From Streptomyces sp. NBC_01231 (GTDB lineage: Bacteria; Actinomycetota; Actinomycetes; Streptomycetales; Streptomycetaceae), in NCBI GenBank assembly GCA_035999765.1, contig CP108521.1:10850001-10914000 (forward strand): a stretch of 64,000 nucleotides of DNA, in the 5' to 3' direction. The stretch's first letter is position 1. Every line of letters starts with the position of its first letter. Positions 50,031 to 58,270 of the stretch are shown piece after piece. The notes below the pieces were generated by a model that did no database searches, had not been told where the DNA came from, and saw only the letters and a list, made by a program, of their open reading frames with translations. The position numbers were made by a program, and so were the translations under genes.

Positions 50031-51494
50031 TCAGAGGCCGGGTGGAGGCGCAGGCGCGCCGACACCGCTGCCCGCGCCGGGGTCTCTCTCCTGTGCATGG
50101 TCGCACCGCCCCGCTTGCGGCCAGGGCACGAACACCCCATCCTCACACTCCACAAGGAGCCGCTTTCCGTAGGCCAGCACACCGCGCGGTCGCAGTCCCA
50201 ACAGACTCGCGGTGGTGTACGCGGCGCTCAGGCCGCCCAGGTCGTGGACGAGACCGATCTTGAACAGCGAGCGCGTTTCAGCGATGGCCTCGTGGTCCCC
50301 CGCGCGTATGACCACGCGCAGTTCGGGCGCGACGGCCAGGGCTGTCACCGCGACCGCGATGTTGTCCAGATCGTCCGACGCCACGGCCGCCAGAGCTTGG
50401 GCCTTGTGCAGGCCAAGTCTGCGCAGGACGAACCTGTCCTTCGCATCGGCTACGACGACCGGAACACCCAACGCCCTTGCCAGCCGGAGGTTCGGGGCTG
50501 CTGGATCCCGCTCGATCGCGACCACACCTATGCCCAGTGCCTGTAGCCGGGTGCACAACCGCAGACCCACTTGCCCGAGTCCGACGACGACTACATGGCC
50601 GGCTCGAGGTAGGGTCCGCGGGCCTACCAGGCCGACGGAGCGCGGGGCCAGCAGACGGTCGACCACCCCTGCCGTAAACACGGCGGTGAACACGATGGTG
50701 ATGAGCATCGCGATGCCGGAGTACACCAAATACGTGTGCGAGCCATGATCGGGCGCCGGGCCGACGGTGGCCACGGTTCGCGCTGCTTCGAAGAACGCCT
50801 CGACGGGCGGCCGATGCCGGCGAGTCACCAACCAGGCCCAGTCCGACAGCAGCACGGCGAGCAAGCCGACCAGACCTGTCAGCATGATCCTTGAACTACC
50901 GTCGTGCGGTCTCAGCTGCCCCCGGACCTTCCCCATCCAGGCGCGGTATCTCAGAGTGCCCGGTGGCCGATAGGCCTCAAGGCGCACGGTCTCCCCGTCC
51001 CAACGGGCACCGAGGTTTCCTTCGGGCGCCCGGGTGACGGCGAGCAGGTCGGGCTGAAGGCAGGCCGCCAAGAGGACCGGCGCGGCGACATCGGCCGGCG
51101 ACGTCACCCGGCAGTTCGGGACCACCCGCACAAGCTGTTCCGCGACGGTCCGGTCGAAGATCGTCACCACGAGTGTGACATTGGGGCGGATGTGCTCCAC
51201 TGCGAGCGCGTAACGCAGCGACTCGACGTCGTCGTCAAGCAGGATCGCGACCCCCGCCACCTGTCGGTCCAGAGCCTGACGCAGGTCCTCGTCCGTGGGG
51301 TGCGTGAAGTGGCGCACACAGTGTCCGGCCGATTGCAGGGAACTGCAGACCTTCCGCGCAACATCGCTGCCGATCACGACGAAGTACTGCTCCGGTGTTC
51401 CCGACCCGGACATCGCAGCGGCAGGGTGCGACACGGCGTCGTGCGTGGACAGGGCGGCGGAAGTGGACTGGTCAGAGGCTGAAGATGCAGTCAT
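50031..51494 (-). CDS. TrkA-N / ion-channel-like NAD-binding membrane protein
   Basis: 487 residues. A first Rossmann domain (QYFVVIGSDVARKVCSSLQS) and a second RCK/TrkA-N domain (GHVVVVGLGQVGLRLCTRLQ, VVAIERDPAAPNLRLARALG, VPVVVADAKDRFVLRRLGLH) surround membrane segments (IMLTGLVGLLAVLLSDWAWL, AMLITIVFTAVFTAGVVDRL). A pore-like stretch (VEAFFEAARTVATVGPAPDH) lies between. The layout is that of Castor/Pollux-type or TrkA-linked potassium channels. The start is uncertain; the ATG at 51494 overlaps the stop region of the Cys-rich gene, which indicates coupled translation. Confidence 0.85.
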   Translation of the reverse strand: MTASSASDQSTSAALSTHDAVSHPAAAMSGSGTPEQYFVVIGSDVARKVCSSLQSAGHCVRHFTHPTDEDLRQALDRQVAGVAILLDDDVESLRYALAVEHIRPNVTLVVTIFDRTVAEQLVRVVPNCRVTSPADVAAPVLLAACLQPDLLAVTRAPEGNLGARWDGETVRLEAYRPPGTLRYRAWMGKVRGQLRPHDGSSRIMLTGLVGLLAVLLSDWAWLVTRRHRPPVEAFFEAARTVATVGPAPDHGSHTYLVYSGIAMLITIVFTAVFTAGVVDRLLAPRSVGLVGPRTLPRAGHVVVVGLGQVGLRLCTRLQALGIGVVAIERDPAAPNLRLARALGVPVVVADAKDRFVLRRLGLHKAQALAAVASDDLDNIAVAVTALAVAPELRVVIRAGDHEAIAETRSLFKIGLVHDLGGLSAAYTTASLLGLRPRGVLAYGKRLLVECEDGVFVPWPQAGRCDHAQERDPGAGSGVGAPAPPPGL

Positions 51495-51771
51495 CGGAAC
51501 GATAGGGATCGCAGTGGAAGCAGCGGACTGTTCGGCATCCGTCGCAGAGGGACAGCGCATGGCCACAGTGACATCTGGAGCCCTTTGCACCACTGCTCGG
51601 GCCGCCGTCAGAACTGCCGGTGGTATCGTCAAGGCTTCGAGCATCCACGTCGGCTAGCGCAAGGCCGCAGCCCGATCCTTCGGTATCCGGCTGCTCCGTG
51701 GCACGCCCCGGCCCGTCGGCGCGGTGGCTCGGGCTGTTGGTGCTCGGGCCGGTCCTCCCAGAAGTGCTCAT
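51472..51771 (-). CDS. small Cys-rich protein upstream of the TrkA-N gene
   Basis: 99 residues. A polar N-terminal half is followed by a cluster CHCGHALSLCDGCRTVRCFH then CDPYRSDDC with eight cysteines and two histidines, a likely zinc-binding module. A GAGG sits before ATG 51771. It overlaps the downstream channel-like gene by 23 bp, so the pair is cotranslated. It may regulate or sense for the channel; this is inference. Confidence 0.7.
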   Translation of the reverse strand: MSTSGRTGPSTNSPSHRADGPGRATEQPDTEGSGCGLALADVDARSLDDTTGSSDGGPSSGAKGSRCHCGHALSLCDGCRTVRCFHCDPYRSDDCIFSL

Positions 51772-52490
51772 GACCTCACTCTCAATCGATGGTTTCGTGC
51801 GCGCCGCTTCCTGGCTCGATCACGCCTCTGCTGACCGAGGGCCGGGGCACGCTTGAACTGAAGGAACAGCTGCCAGAGGCTTTTGCGGAACATGCGTCGG
51901 CACCGGACCGCGGACAGTCCTCCTCCCCGACGGAACAGACAGAGGTCGAACCGATGCTCACCCTGTCGGCAAGTCAGCCACCCCTCCGTCCGAGCACGCG
52001 CGGTCCAGCGCCAACAAGCCCTGTTCCAGGGCTTGACCTGCCGCTGCGGTGCTGCTGAGCGGTCGAGCGCCGAAGATCGCCCGGCGCGAGGAACCGCATG
52101 TCCGCACACGCTAGAAGCATCCTGGCCGATGGTCCATGGACAGATGCCACACGACAGACCCCGGGCGATCAGACAGATGCTCAACGGCCAGGCACCTGAG
52201 CTGTACCGAGATTCGTGGAGTCCGCCTGATGCCAGGGTTACGGGCCTGGCGAAGGAGAACCACCAGCACCATGGCAGGACCCCGCCCGTAAATACCCGGG
52301 GCTGGGCGGCGTTCACCAATACCGGCTGCTAAAGAAGGCCCTGGGATCCTCGCAGCCCACTGCATCCGCAGATCAGCCGCGGGAGTGATGACGCGACCTC
52401 CTCCAGCTACGGTCACTGTCTGTGTTCACACCATAGAGGCATTCGGTAAAATCGAGAACGGGGGCCTTGACCCCGAGTCTTGGACACGGG
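51772..52490. other. gene-free stretch
   Basis: 719 bp between the Cys-rich gene and the IS3 end. Both strands have only low-bias open frames with rare amino acids. I see no gene, repeat or hairpin that stands out. The last 60 bp are the outer end of the IS3 element. Confidence 0.45.
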
Positions 52491-52789
52491 CTATGCGGCT
52501 GGATGCAGCGTAGTTGGTGTTGTTCGGGACGCTGTTTCGTAGGCGATCGGGCTGCGGTGTCCGAGGCGGGAGTGACGGCGTCGGGTGTTGTAGCGGTGCA
52601 GCCAGCCGAACGTGTCGAGGCGGGCCTCGCGCTCGCTGGACCAGTGCTTGCGGCCCTGGAGCGTCTCGCGTTTGAACGTCGCGTTGAAGGACTCGGCGAG
52701 CGCGTTGTCCGCGCTGGAGCCGATCGCGCTCATCGACTGGCTGACGCCGGCCTGGCGGCAGGCTTCGGCGAAGGCCCCACTGGTGTATT

Positions 52790-54280
52790 GGGCGAGTTCA
52801 ACTGGTCGATGCAACACCGGCTTGTTGAAGCGAGCGTAGTTGCTCCTCGAAGATTTCAGCGGGCGTCTTCCACCCGAGGATCTTTCGTGGCCGGTTGTTG
52901 AGCGCGTGAGCGACGGCCTCGAGTTCGTCAGCGGACCAGCGCGACAGGTCGGTGCCTTTGGGGAAGTACTGCCGCAGCAGACCGTTAGTGTTCTCGTTCG
53001 TCGGGCGCTGCCACGGTGAGTGCGGGTCAGCGAAGAACACCCGCGTCCCGGTCTCCAGCGCGAACTGCGCGTGGCCCGAAAGCTCCTTCCCGCGATCCCA
53101 CGTCAGGGTCTTGCGCAACTGGTCGGGCAACTTGGTCATCGACGCCGCGAGTGCGGCGTTCATCGCGATGGCCCCGTAGCCGCCGAGCGACGGCCCGTTC
53201 TTCACGTACGGCTTCTCGCCCCAGCCCTCCATGCGTGGCAGGTGGACAAGGAGCGTTGAACGGCTGCTGCGCTCGACAAGCGTGCCGATCGCGGACCTGT
53301 CCGTCCCGATGATCAGGTCGCCTTCCCAATGCCCGGGCATGGCCCGGTCGTTGGCCTCGGCGGGGCGCTCGCTGAGGACGACATCGGCGGTGACATGCCC
53401 TTGGGGCCTGTTCCGTGACCTGGCCCTCGGCTCCCGCAATGCTCGCCCCGTCCGGAGACAAGTGACCAGTTCACGCTTGAGCGCACCACGCCCCTCGATG
53501 AACAGCGACTGGTAGATGGCCTCGTGGCTGATGCGCATGGACTCATCATCGGGGAAGTCGACCTTCAGCCGATGCGCGATCTGCTCTGGGCTCCATGCCG
53601 TCGACCACCGTCGGTCTTGGCGATGGGGCTTGTTCAACCCCTTCCACGGCGGTGTCCTGGGGCCCGGGACGATCGTGCCGTCATGCCTACGGACGTTCCC
53701 AGCGAGCCGGTCTTGCACATACTCACGCAGCCGCTCGTTGCCCACCAGCTTCGCCGTCTTCGGACGCTTTGCGGCCCGCTGTGTCTTCCACTGCGCCACC
53801 ACGGCGCGGTAGACCGGCTTCCCGCCCCTGGTCGCAGCGTTTCGGCGCAGTTCACGAGACACGGTCCCGGGGTCGCGGCCGATCGTGAGAGCGATCTCGC
53901 GCACGCCCTTGTCCTGGGCCTTGAGCAGCGCGATCTCCTCACGCTCGGCGAACGACAGGTACCGGCCAGTGGGCTCGTCCAGGCTCAGCGGGGTCATCCC
54001 GCCAGCGTGTCGAAACCATCGGATCCCGACCGGTGCCGACACGCCGACCCCCTCGGCGGCCTGGACCGTTGCGACCCCGGACGCAATCAGGCGCCAGAAC
54101 TCCCGTTGCACAGCGCGCGACGGCTCCGGGCGGCCGGGCGAGCGCATCGGCGCCCGCATCGCCCGATCCGCGGCCCACTGCCGTCGCACCCCGGCCGGCG
54201 CCTGCGGCATCGGCTTCTTCGGTCGTCCCATCCAACAACCTCCGTGATCAAGGTGTTGCGACGACCAGTTGAATTCGCCC
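52790..54280 (-). mobile_element. IS30-family element nested in IS3
   Basis: Ends GGGCGAGTTCAACTGGTCG on the left and its near complement on the right (CGACCAGTTGAATTCGCCC); about 28 bp pair with three mismatches. The element is 1491 bp and holds one transposase gene on the minus strand. Removing it restores the IS3 coding frame, so it inserted cleanly. Confidence 0.88.
52798..54231 (-). CDS. IS30-family transposase
   Basis: 477 residues and apparently intact. N-terminal helix-turn-helix: YLSFAEREEIALLKAQDKGV and REIALTIGRDPGTVSRELRR. Catalytic core: PGHWEGDLIIGTDRSAIGTL (first Asp), LTWDRGKELSGHAQFALETG (second Asp) and RPTNENTNGLLRQYFPKGTD (Glu). The end RKILGWKTPAEIFEEQL is typical of IS30. 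ATG 54231 begins MGRPKKPMPQAPAG, and the stop lies within the terminal repeat. Confidence 0.93.
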   Translation of the reverse strand: MGRPKKPMPQAPAGVRRQWAADRAMRAPMRSPGRPEPSRAVQREFWRLIASGVATVQAAEGVGVSAPVGIRWFRHAGGMTPLSLDEPTGRYLSFAEREEIALLKAQDKGVREIALTIGRDPGTVSRELRRNAATRGGKPVYRAVVAQWKTQRAAKRPKTAKLVGNERLREYVQDRLAGNVRRHDGTIVPGPRTPPWKGLNKPHRQDRRWSTAWSPEQIAHRLKVDFPDDESMRISHEAIYQSLFIEGRGALKRELVTCLRTGRALREPRARSRNRPQGHVTADVVLSERPAEANDRAMPGHWEGDLIIGTDRSAIGTLVERSSRSTLLVHLPRMEGWGEKPYVKNGPSLGGYGAIAMNAALAASMTKLPDQLRKTLTWDRGKELSGHAQFALETGTRVFFADPHSPWQRPTNENTNGLLRQYFPKGTDLSRWSADELEAVAHALNNRPRKILGWKTPAEIFEEQLRSLQQAGVASTS

Positions 54281-54740
54281 TGGGCTCCGTGGTCGGTGTG
54301 CATGACCGCTCCGGTGAGACTGCCGCGGGTGCGTTCGGCGGCGGCCAGGGCGTCGGTGACGAGCTCGGTGCGCATGTGGTCCGCGATCGCCCAGCCGGCC
54401 AGACGGCGCGAGGCGAGGTCGATCACAGTGGCCAGGTAGAGGAACTTCCCGCCCTCCAGCGGGAGATAGGTGATGTCGCCGACGTACTTCGTGTTCGGCT
54501 CACGCGCGGTGAAGTCGCGGCCGATCAGGTCCGGAGCTTTCGCCGCGGCCGGGTCTGCGGTCGTGGTGCGGTGCCTGCGCCGCAGCCGCACTCCGGCCAG
54601 GCCGATGCTCCGCATCACCCGGGCGATCCGCTTGTGGTTGATGCGCTCGCCCCTCTCGCGGAGTTCGGCGGTGATCCTCGGGACGCCGTAGGTGCCGCCC
54701 GATTCGTGGTGCACGGCCCGCGGCATAAGGTCAGCCCACC

Positions 54741-55064
54741 ATGACCGACTACGACACCTACGGCACCAGCACACACACCGCGAGTGAACTGGTCCGCCTC
54801 ATCACCGGCCACCTCGATGTGGTCTTCACCGAGCGCGAAAGTGACTACCGGGGCGTCTACCACCTCGCCCAGGGCACCTTCGGACGCATCGAGATCCAGC
54901 CGAACGCCATCCCCGGCGATGACGGCCAGGACGACCTCTACACCCCGGAACACCCGACGGTCCGGGTCCTCTTGCTCACCGACACCCCCGCCCCAGAGCC
55001 CACCCTGCACACCCGCCTGGGCACCATCCAAGGTCTCGTGCACCTGAGCCGCGAATCATGGTGA
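54741..55064 (+). CDS. hypothetical protein (107 aa)
   Basis: MTDYDTYGTSTHTASELVRL, ITGHLDVVFTERESDYRGVY, GRIEIQPNAIPGDDGQDDLY and VRVLLLTDTPAPEPTLHTRL. It is acidic with alternating strand and helix and no known motif. The ATG lies 14 bp from the truncated IS3 end, so its own promoter may have been displaced. Confidence 0.65.
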   Translation: MTDYDTYGTSTHTASELVRLITGHLDVVFTERESDYRGVYHLAQGTFGRIEIQPNAIPGDDGQDDLYTPEHPTVRVLLLTDTPAPEPTLHTRLGTIQGLVHLSRESW

Positions 55065-55161
55065 GCCGGTGCTGACCCACAACTCTTGACAATTACTCCA
55101 GTTCCGATCGTTAGCCTCTCAGTTGACGTGCGCGAGCTCGGCGGACCGGATAACGAAGTCT

Positions 55162-55299
55162 CAGTCACCTCCGCTCGCGCGGAGAGGACGCCGTAGTGGT
55201 CGGACGGGTCGTCCGGGGTGCCGGTTCACCTCCGCTCGCGCGGACAGGACACGACGGTGATCCCGAAGTCCTTAGCGACCAGCGGTTCACCTCCGCTCG
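55162..55299 (-). CRISPR. degenerate type I-E CRISPR array, reverse orientation
   Basis: Three repeat copies at 55162-55190, 55222-55250 and 55283-55299 (the last cut after 17 bp), with spacers of 31 and 32 bp. They are the complement of the repeat at 55732 (core CACCTCCGCTCGCGCGGA) with several changes at the outer bases. The array is oriented opposite to the second array and appears to be decaying. Confidence 0.8.
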
Positions 55300-55488
55300 T
55301 CGGCGTGGGCGCTGGTGAGGGGGACGGCGGCGGGCTCCCGAACAGCCGCAAGGCGTTGTGGGTGAGCGGCAGCACGGCGCTCAGCGCCTGGTCGACCGTG
55401 CCCACGCCCAGCGGTGCCAGCAGCCCCCGCCGGTGCCCGCGGCCGCCCCGGGAGCGAACACGTAGGCAGGATCACTCAGTACCGCCGC

Positions 55489-55653
55489 GGACGCCTGCGG
55501 AACCTGGGCCGGGCCGATTTCGATACCGAACGGTTCGAGGACATGTTTCCGTTCGCGCCCAATACGCTCCAGGGCGATCTCGTTGCCCATCTGCCACGGA
55601 TGGTCAGGGAGAAAGGGTCGGGGCTGCTGCTGATCACGGCGCCGACGGGTTGG
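55489..55653 (+). pseudogene. cas3: cas3 helicase fragment
   Basis: FDTERFEDMFPFAPNTLQGD, LVAHLPRMVREKG and SGLLLITAPTG match the start of the Cas3 helicase domain of type I-E systems, where FxPNxLQ (Q motif) leads to the Walker A loop LLLITAPTGxGKTE. The frame breaks exactly at the Walker A Lys. Nothing else of cas3, cse or cas genes is in the window. Confidence 0.7.
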
Positions 55654-55731
55654 GTAGGCTGGTCCAGGACGATGCCGTTCACACGCCTTAAAGAACTTGC
55701 AAAGCGTCTGAAGAGGACCAGGTCAGCAAGT
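55654..55731 (+). promoter_or_regulatory. possible CRISPR leader
   Basis: 78 bp directly before the first repeat of the second array are relatively A/T rich for this genome (for example TTAAAGAACTTGCAAAG). Leaders of type I-E arrays sit here and carry the promoter and adaptation signals. There is no direct proof. Confidence 0.4.
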
Positions 55732-55943
55732 GTGTTCTCCGCGCGAGCGGAGGTGAACCGGTGGCGGCCGGAGAGCCGTTGACCGCCGATGAGTGTTCTC
55801 CGCGCGAGCGGAGGTGAACCGCCGATCGTGAGATGCATGCCGTGGTCCTCGACGTGTTCTCCGCGCGAGCGGAGGTGAACCGGCAGCCGCGTAGGAGAGG
55901 GGGCGGTCGGTGCGGTGTTCTCCGCGTGAGCGGAGGTGAACCG
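55732..55943 (+). CRISPR. type I-E CRISPR array, four repeats and three spacers
   Basis: 29-bp repeats at 55732, 55793, 55854 and 55915 (start GTGTTCTCCGCG, end AGGTGAACCG) separated by exactly 32-bp spacers. Repeats 1-3 are identical; repeat 4 has one change (CGTGAGC), as usual at the distal end. An internal palindrome (CCGCGCGAGCGG) can form the Cas6e hairpin. Confidence 0.97.
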
Positions 55944-56370
55944 CCGCCCTTTACGGTCAACGTCAGGCCAGAACCCCGTTCACAACCTCGCCGTGCACCG
56001 TGAGGCCGCGCCGCCGTCCCGGGTGATCCCGGAATCGCTGAGGCGGTGGAGCGGCAGACCCGTGCGATGCCCGAGCTCAGCCGCCGGGCGTTCCCCGACC
56101 TCGAGCCCGCGCGGATCTAGGCGACCCGCGCGCAGCGCCGCCGCCAGGCCGCGGCGACCGAGGCCGCCAAGCTGCGCCGGGCCCGACAAGATCGCGCCGC
56201 TCGGGCGTCCGGTACGGCGGCCGCTGCCCCGGAGGCGGCTGCACTGCGGACCATGGCCTGAGCCAACTCATAGATCAGCACCCCCTGTTACTGGTGGTGG
56301 TCTCGGCGTAGCGTGACGGGTACACGTCTGGTAGATCGTGCGTCGCGTTGCGCGCCGAGAAGGGGGAGTC
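55944..56370. other. stretch with a decayed plasmid-type coding tail
   Basis: 427 bp. On the plus strand a frame near 56037-56262 reads EAVERQTRAMPELSRRAFPD and, after an in-frame TAG at 56118, ATRAQRRRQAAATEAAKLRR to a stop. It looks like the basic tail of a replication or transfer protein, but I cannot identify it. No other feature is seen before the kinase gene. Confidence 0.35.
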
Positions 56371-57105
56371 GTGCGGGCGGGGACTGTGCTGGACGGCCGC
56401 TATCGGCTGATCGAGCCAGTCGGTGCGGGCGGGTTCGGGCAGGTCTGGCAGGCCCACGATCCGAAGGTCGACCGGCTGGTGGCGGTCAAGGTCCTCACCG
56501 GGGACGGCAACGCGGACCACGACCGGCAGGTGGCCCGGTTCGCCCGCGAGGCCGCGGTCGCCGGCGGCCTGTCCCATCCGCGCATCGTCACCGTGCACGA
56601 CTTCGGCTCCGCGATGCACCACGGGCGGCCGTACGCCTACCTGGTGATGCAGCTGCTCACCGGCAAGTCCCTCAGCGCCATCCTGGAAACCGGCCGACCG
56701 CCGCTGCCGAACGCCCTGTACACGGCGGCCTGCGTCGCCGACGCCCTGGACGCCGCGCACGAGGCGGGCCTCACCCACCGGGACATCAAGCCGTCCAACA
56801 TCATGGTCCAGGACAACAGCGAGGCCACGGTCGTGGACTTCGGCATCACCAAGGGAAGCGACGCACGGCACAACATCACCACCACCGGGGTCCTGATCGG
56901 CACCCCGGCCTACATGGCGCCCGAAGCACTGTCCGGCACCTTCGACCACCGCTCCGACCTGTACTCGCTCGGATGCGTGCTCTTCGAGACGGTCACCGGC
57001 CGCCGGCCCTTCACCGGCACGTCCTGGCACCTGATCAACGAGGAACACAACGTCTCCCACCGCAAAGTCCGCGCTCGCGTCGGGCACGCCTTTGCCCGGA
57101 TGTAG
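56371..57105 (+). CDS. Ser/Thr protein kinase, 3' end replaced by transposase DNA
   Basis: 244 codons. Hanks-type kinase domain: IEPVGAGGFGQVWQAHDP (Gly loop), VDRLVAVKVLTGDG (Lys), LTHRDIKPSNIMV (catalytic loop, residues 136-143), ATVVDFGITKGS (DFG), IGTPAYMAPEAL (APE) and DLYSLGCVLFETVTGRRPF. Kinase homology ends at LINE (about 57039), before the last two subdomain helices. The remaining 22 codons come from an IS5-type transposase. The kinase has no membrane segment. The activity may be reduced but the core residues are intact. GTG 56371 follows GGGGAG. Confidence 0.85.
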   Translation: MRAGTVLDGRYRLIEPVGAGGFGQVWQAHDPKVDRLVAVKVLTGDGNADHDRQVARFAREAAVAGGLSHPRIVTVHDFGSAMHHGRPYAYLVMQLLTGKSLSAILETGRPPLPNALYTAACVADALDAAHEAGLTHRDIKPSNIMVQDNSEATVVDFGITKGSDARHNITTTGVLIGTPAYMAPEALSGTFDHRSDLYSLGCVLFETVTGRRPFTGTSWHLINEEHNVSHRKVRARVGHAFARM

Positions 57106-57207
57106 ACCTGGAAAATCCTCCGCAGCTGCCGGCCCAAAGGCGACGGCGTCCACTACGCCATGCTCGGCACCGCCCGCCTGCACAACCTCACCACCCTCAC
57201 CGGATGA
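57040..57207 (+). pseudogene. IS5/DDE_Tnp_4-type transposase C-terminal relic fused to the kinase
   Basis: EEHNVSHRKVRARVGHAFAR leads to a TAG at 57103-57105, then continues TWKILRSCRPKGDGVHYAML and GTARLHNLTTLTG with stop. In the intact family the stop position is a Lys (ARMKTWKILRDCR), so an AAG-to-TAG change ended the frame. Confidence 0.8.
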
Positions 57208-57377
57208 CGAAGAAAACCGCAGGCCAGTAGGCACGCCGAAGATCATTAAGCCTTGGTCAGGGCGATTCGAGCGTACTGCTCCGCCGAAAATGCGGATGAG
57301 TTGGTGGTGGTCCACGCTGGATATACGGAGATCGCCTCAGATCATCATGCTCCATTATCGTGGCAACGGGAGATCGC

Positions 57378-58241
57378 ATGACCACATCAGATATCATCGA
57401 CGCGCCATTGGATCGTCTGATCCGGAGAGCACAGAAGGAGGGGCTGCAGGTTAGCCGGGCGTCTGTGGAGAGACCGTCCTCGTCTGCTGCCGACCTCAAG
57501 ATCAAGAGGATCCCGGCCGGCCAGAGCCCCCACAGTGTGGCGGTGAGCTCCGATGGAACCCGCCTCTACGTGACCAACTTCCAGGCCGGCACCGTCTCGG
57601 TGATCGACACTTCGCGCGAGGTCATCGTTGAAGCGATCCATGCGGTCGAGGGGCCGTACGGAGTGGCAGCCAACCCGGACGGACGCACTCTTCACGTAGC
57701 CAGTCCCGGTACCAAGGCGCTGGTGAGAATCGATCTCTCCGACGGCTCAAAGATCTGGAATGGAATCAGCCGTTCGCCCTACGGTGTGGCGGTGAGCCCC
57801 ATGGGTGGCCGCGTCTACCTCGCTCTCGCCCAGGAAGACACCGTGCTGGCGACCGACCACTTCGGCAAAGGACCATTCGCCACGATCCCTGGGGTCCGCT
57901 TCCCGACAGGTGTGGCGCTAGCTCCGGATGAGACCCTCCTGTACGCGACCAACTTCTTCGCCGGCACAGTGTCGGTGGTTGACCTCTCCCGCGACTCAGT
58001 GGTCGACACGATCCCGGTCAGCACGGGTCCCTACGGCGTGACCGTGAGCCACGATGGAGATCGCCTCTACGTAGCTCACTTCGGCTTCGACTCTGTTTCG
58101 GTGATCGACACCTCCAGCCGCAAAGTGGTCGGCACGATCCCGGTCGCCGACGGTCCGCGCGGTGTGGCAGTGAACCGGGAGGGGACCCGCCTCTACGTAA
58201 CCAACTTCCTCGCGGACACTGTGTCGGTGATCGACTTGTAG
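57378..58241 (+). CDS. YVTN/YncE-like beta-propeller protein
   Basis: 287 residues. A short N-terminal helix (DAPLDRLIRRAQKEG) precedes about six 40-residue blades of YVTN type: SPHSVAVSSDGTRLYVTNFQ, AGTVSVIDTSREVIVEAIHA, and later GPYGVTVSHDGDRLYVAHFG and GTRLYVTNFLADTVSVIDL. There is no signal peptide, so it probably acts in the cytoplasm. ATG 57378 follows GGGAGAT. It converges with the radical SAM gene with 29 bp between stops. A scaffold or substrate-binding role in the nearby peptide system is possible but unproven. Confidence 0.85.
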   Translation: MTTSDIIDAPLDRLIRRAQKEGLQVSRASVERPSSSAADLKIKRIPAGQSPHSVAVSSDGTRLYVTNFQAGTVSVIDTSREVIVEAIHAVEGPYGVAANPDGRTLHVASPGTKALVRIDLSDGSKIWNGISRSPYGVAVSPMGGRVYLALAQEDTVLATDHFGKGPFATIPGVRFPTGVALAPDETLLYATNFFAGTVSVVDLSRDSVVDTIPVSTGPYGVTVSHDGDRLYVAHFGFDSVSVIDTSSRKVVGTIPVADGPRGVAVNREGTRLYVTNFLADTVSVIDL

Positions 58242-58270
58242 AGCAAGGTCAGATCGAATGCCCCGCCCGG

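Larger units (their letters stand above)
52491..54727 (-). pseudogene. IS3-family transposase OrfB, interrupted by IS30 and 5'-truncated
   Basis: N-terminal part at 54281-54727: HHESGGTYGVPRITAELRER, INHKRIARVMRSIGLAGVRL, YVGDITYLPLEGGKFLYLAT and VMHTDHGAQ. C-terminal part at 52491-52789: YTSGAFAEACRQAGVSQSMS, DNALAESFNATFKRETLQGR and YNTRRRHSRLGHRSPIAYET. The DDE residues (GDITY, HTDHG, ESFNATFK) are all recoverable. The IS30 copy sits between HTDHGAQ and YTSG. OrfA and the first 60 codons of OrfB are missing. Confidence 0.9.

Noticed and set aside
51768..52319. 183-codon minus-strand frame
   Set aside because: Trp/Arg/Cys-rich composition, no start signal and no family; typical of non-coding GC-rich DNA.
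52790..52835. Possible second promoter or attachment site at the IS30 left end
   Set aside because: The repeat is fully explained as the IS30 terminal inverted repeat.
55081..55110. TTGACA followed 17 bp later by TTAGCCT, considered as a promoter or leader for the first CRISPR array
   Set aside because: The first array is in reverse orientation, so its leader should lie on the other side; the -10 is poor.
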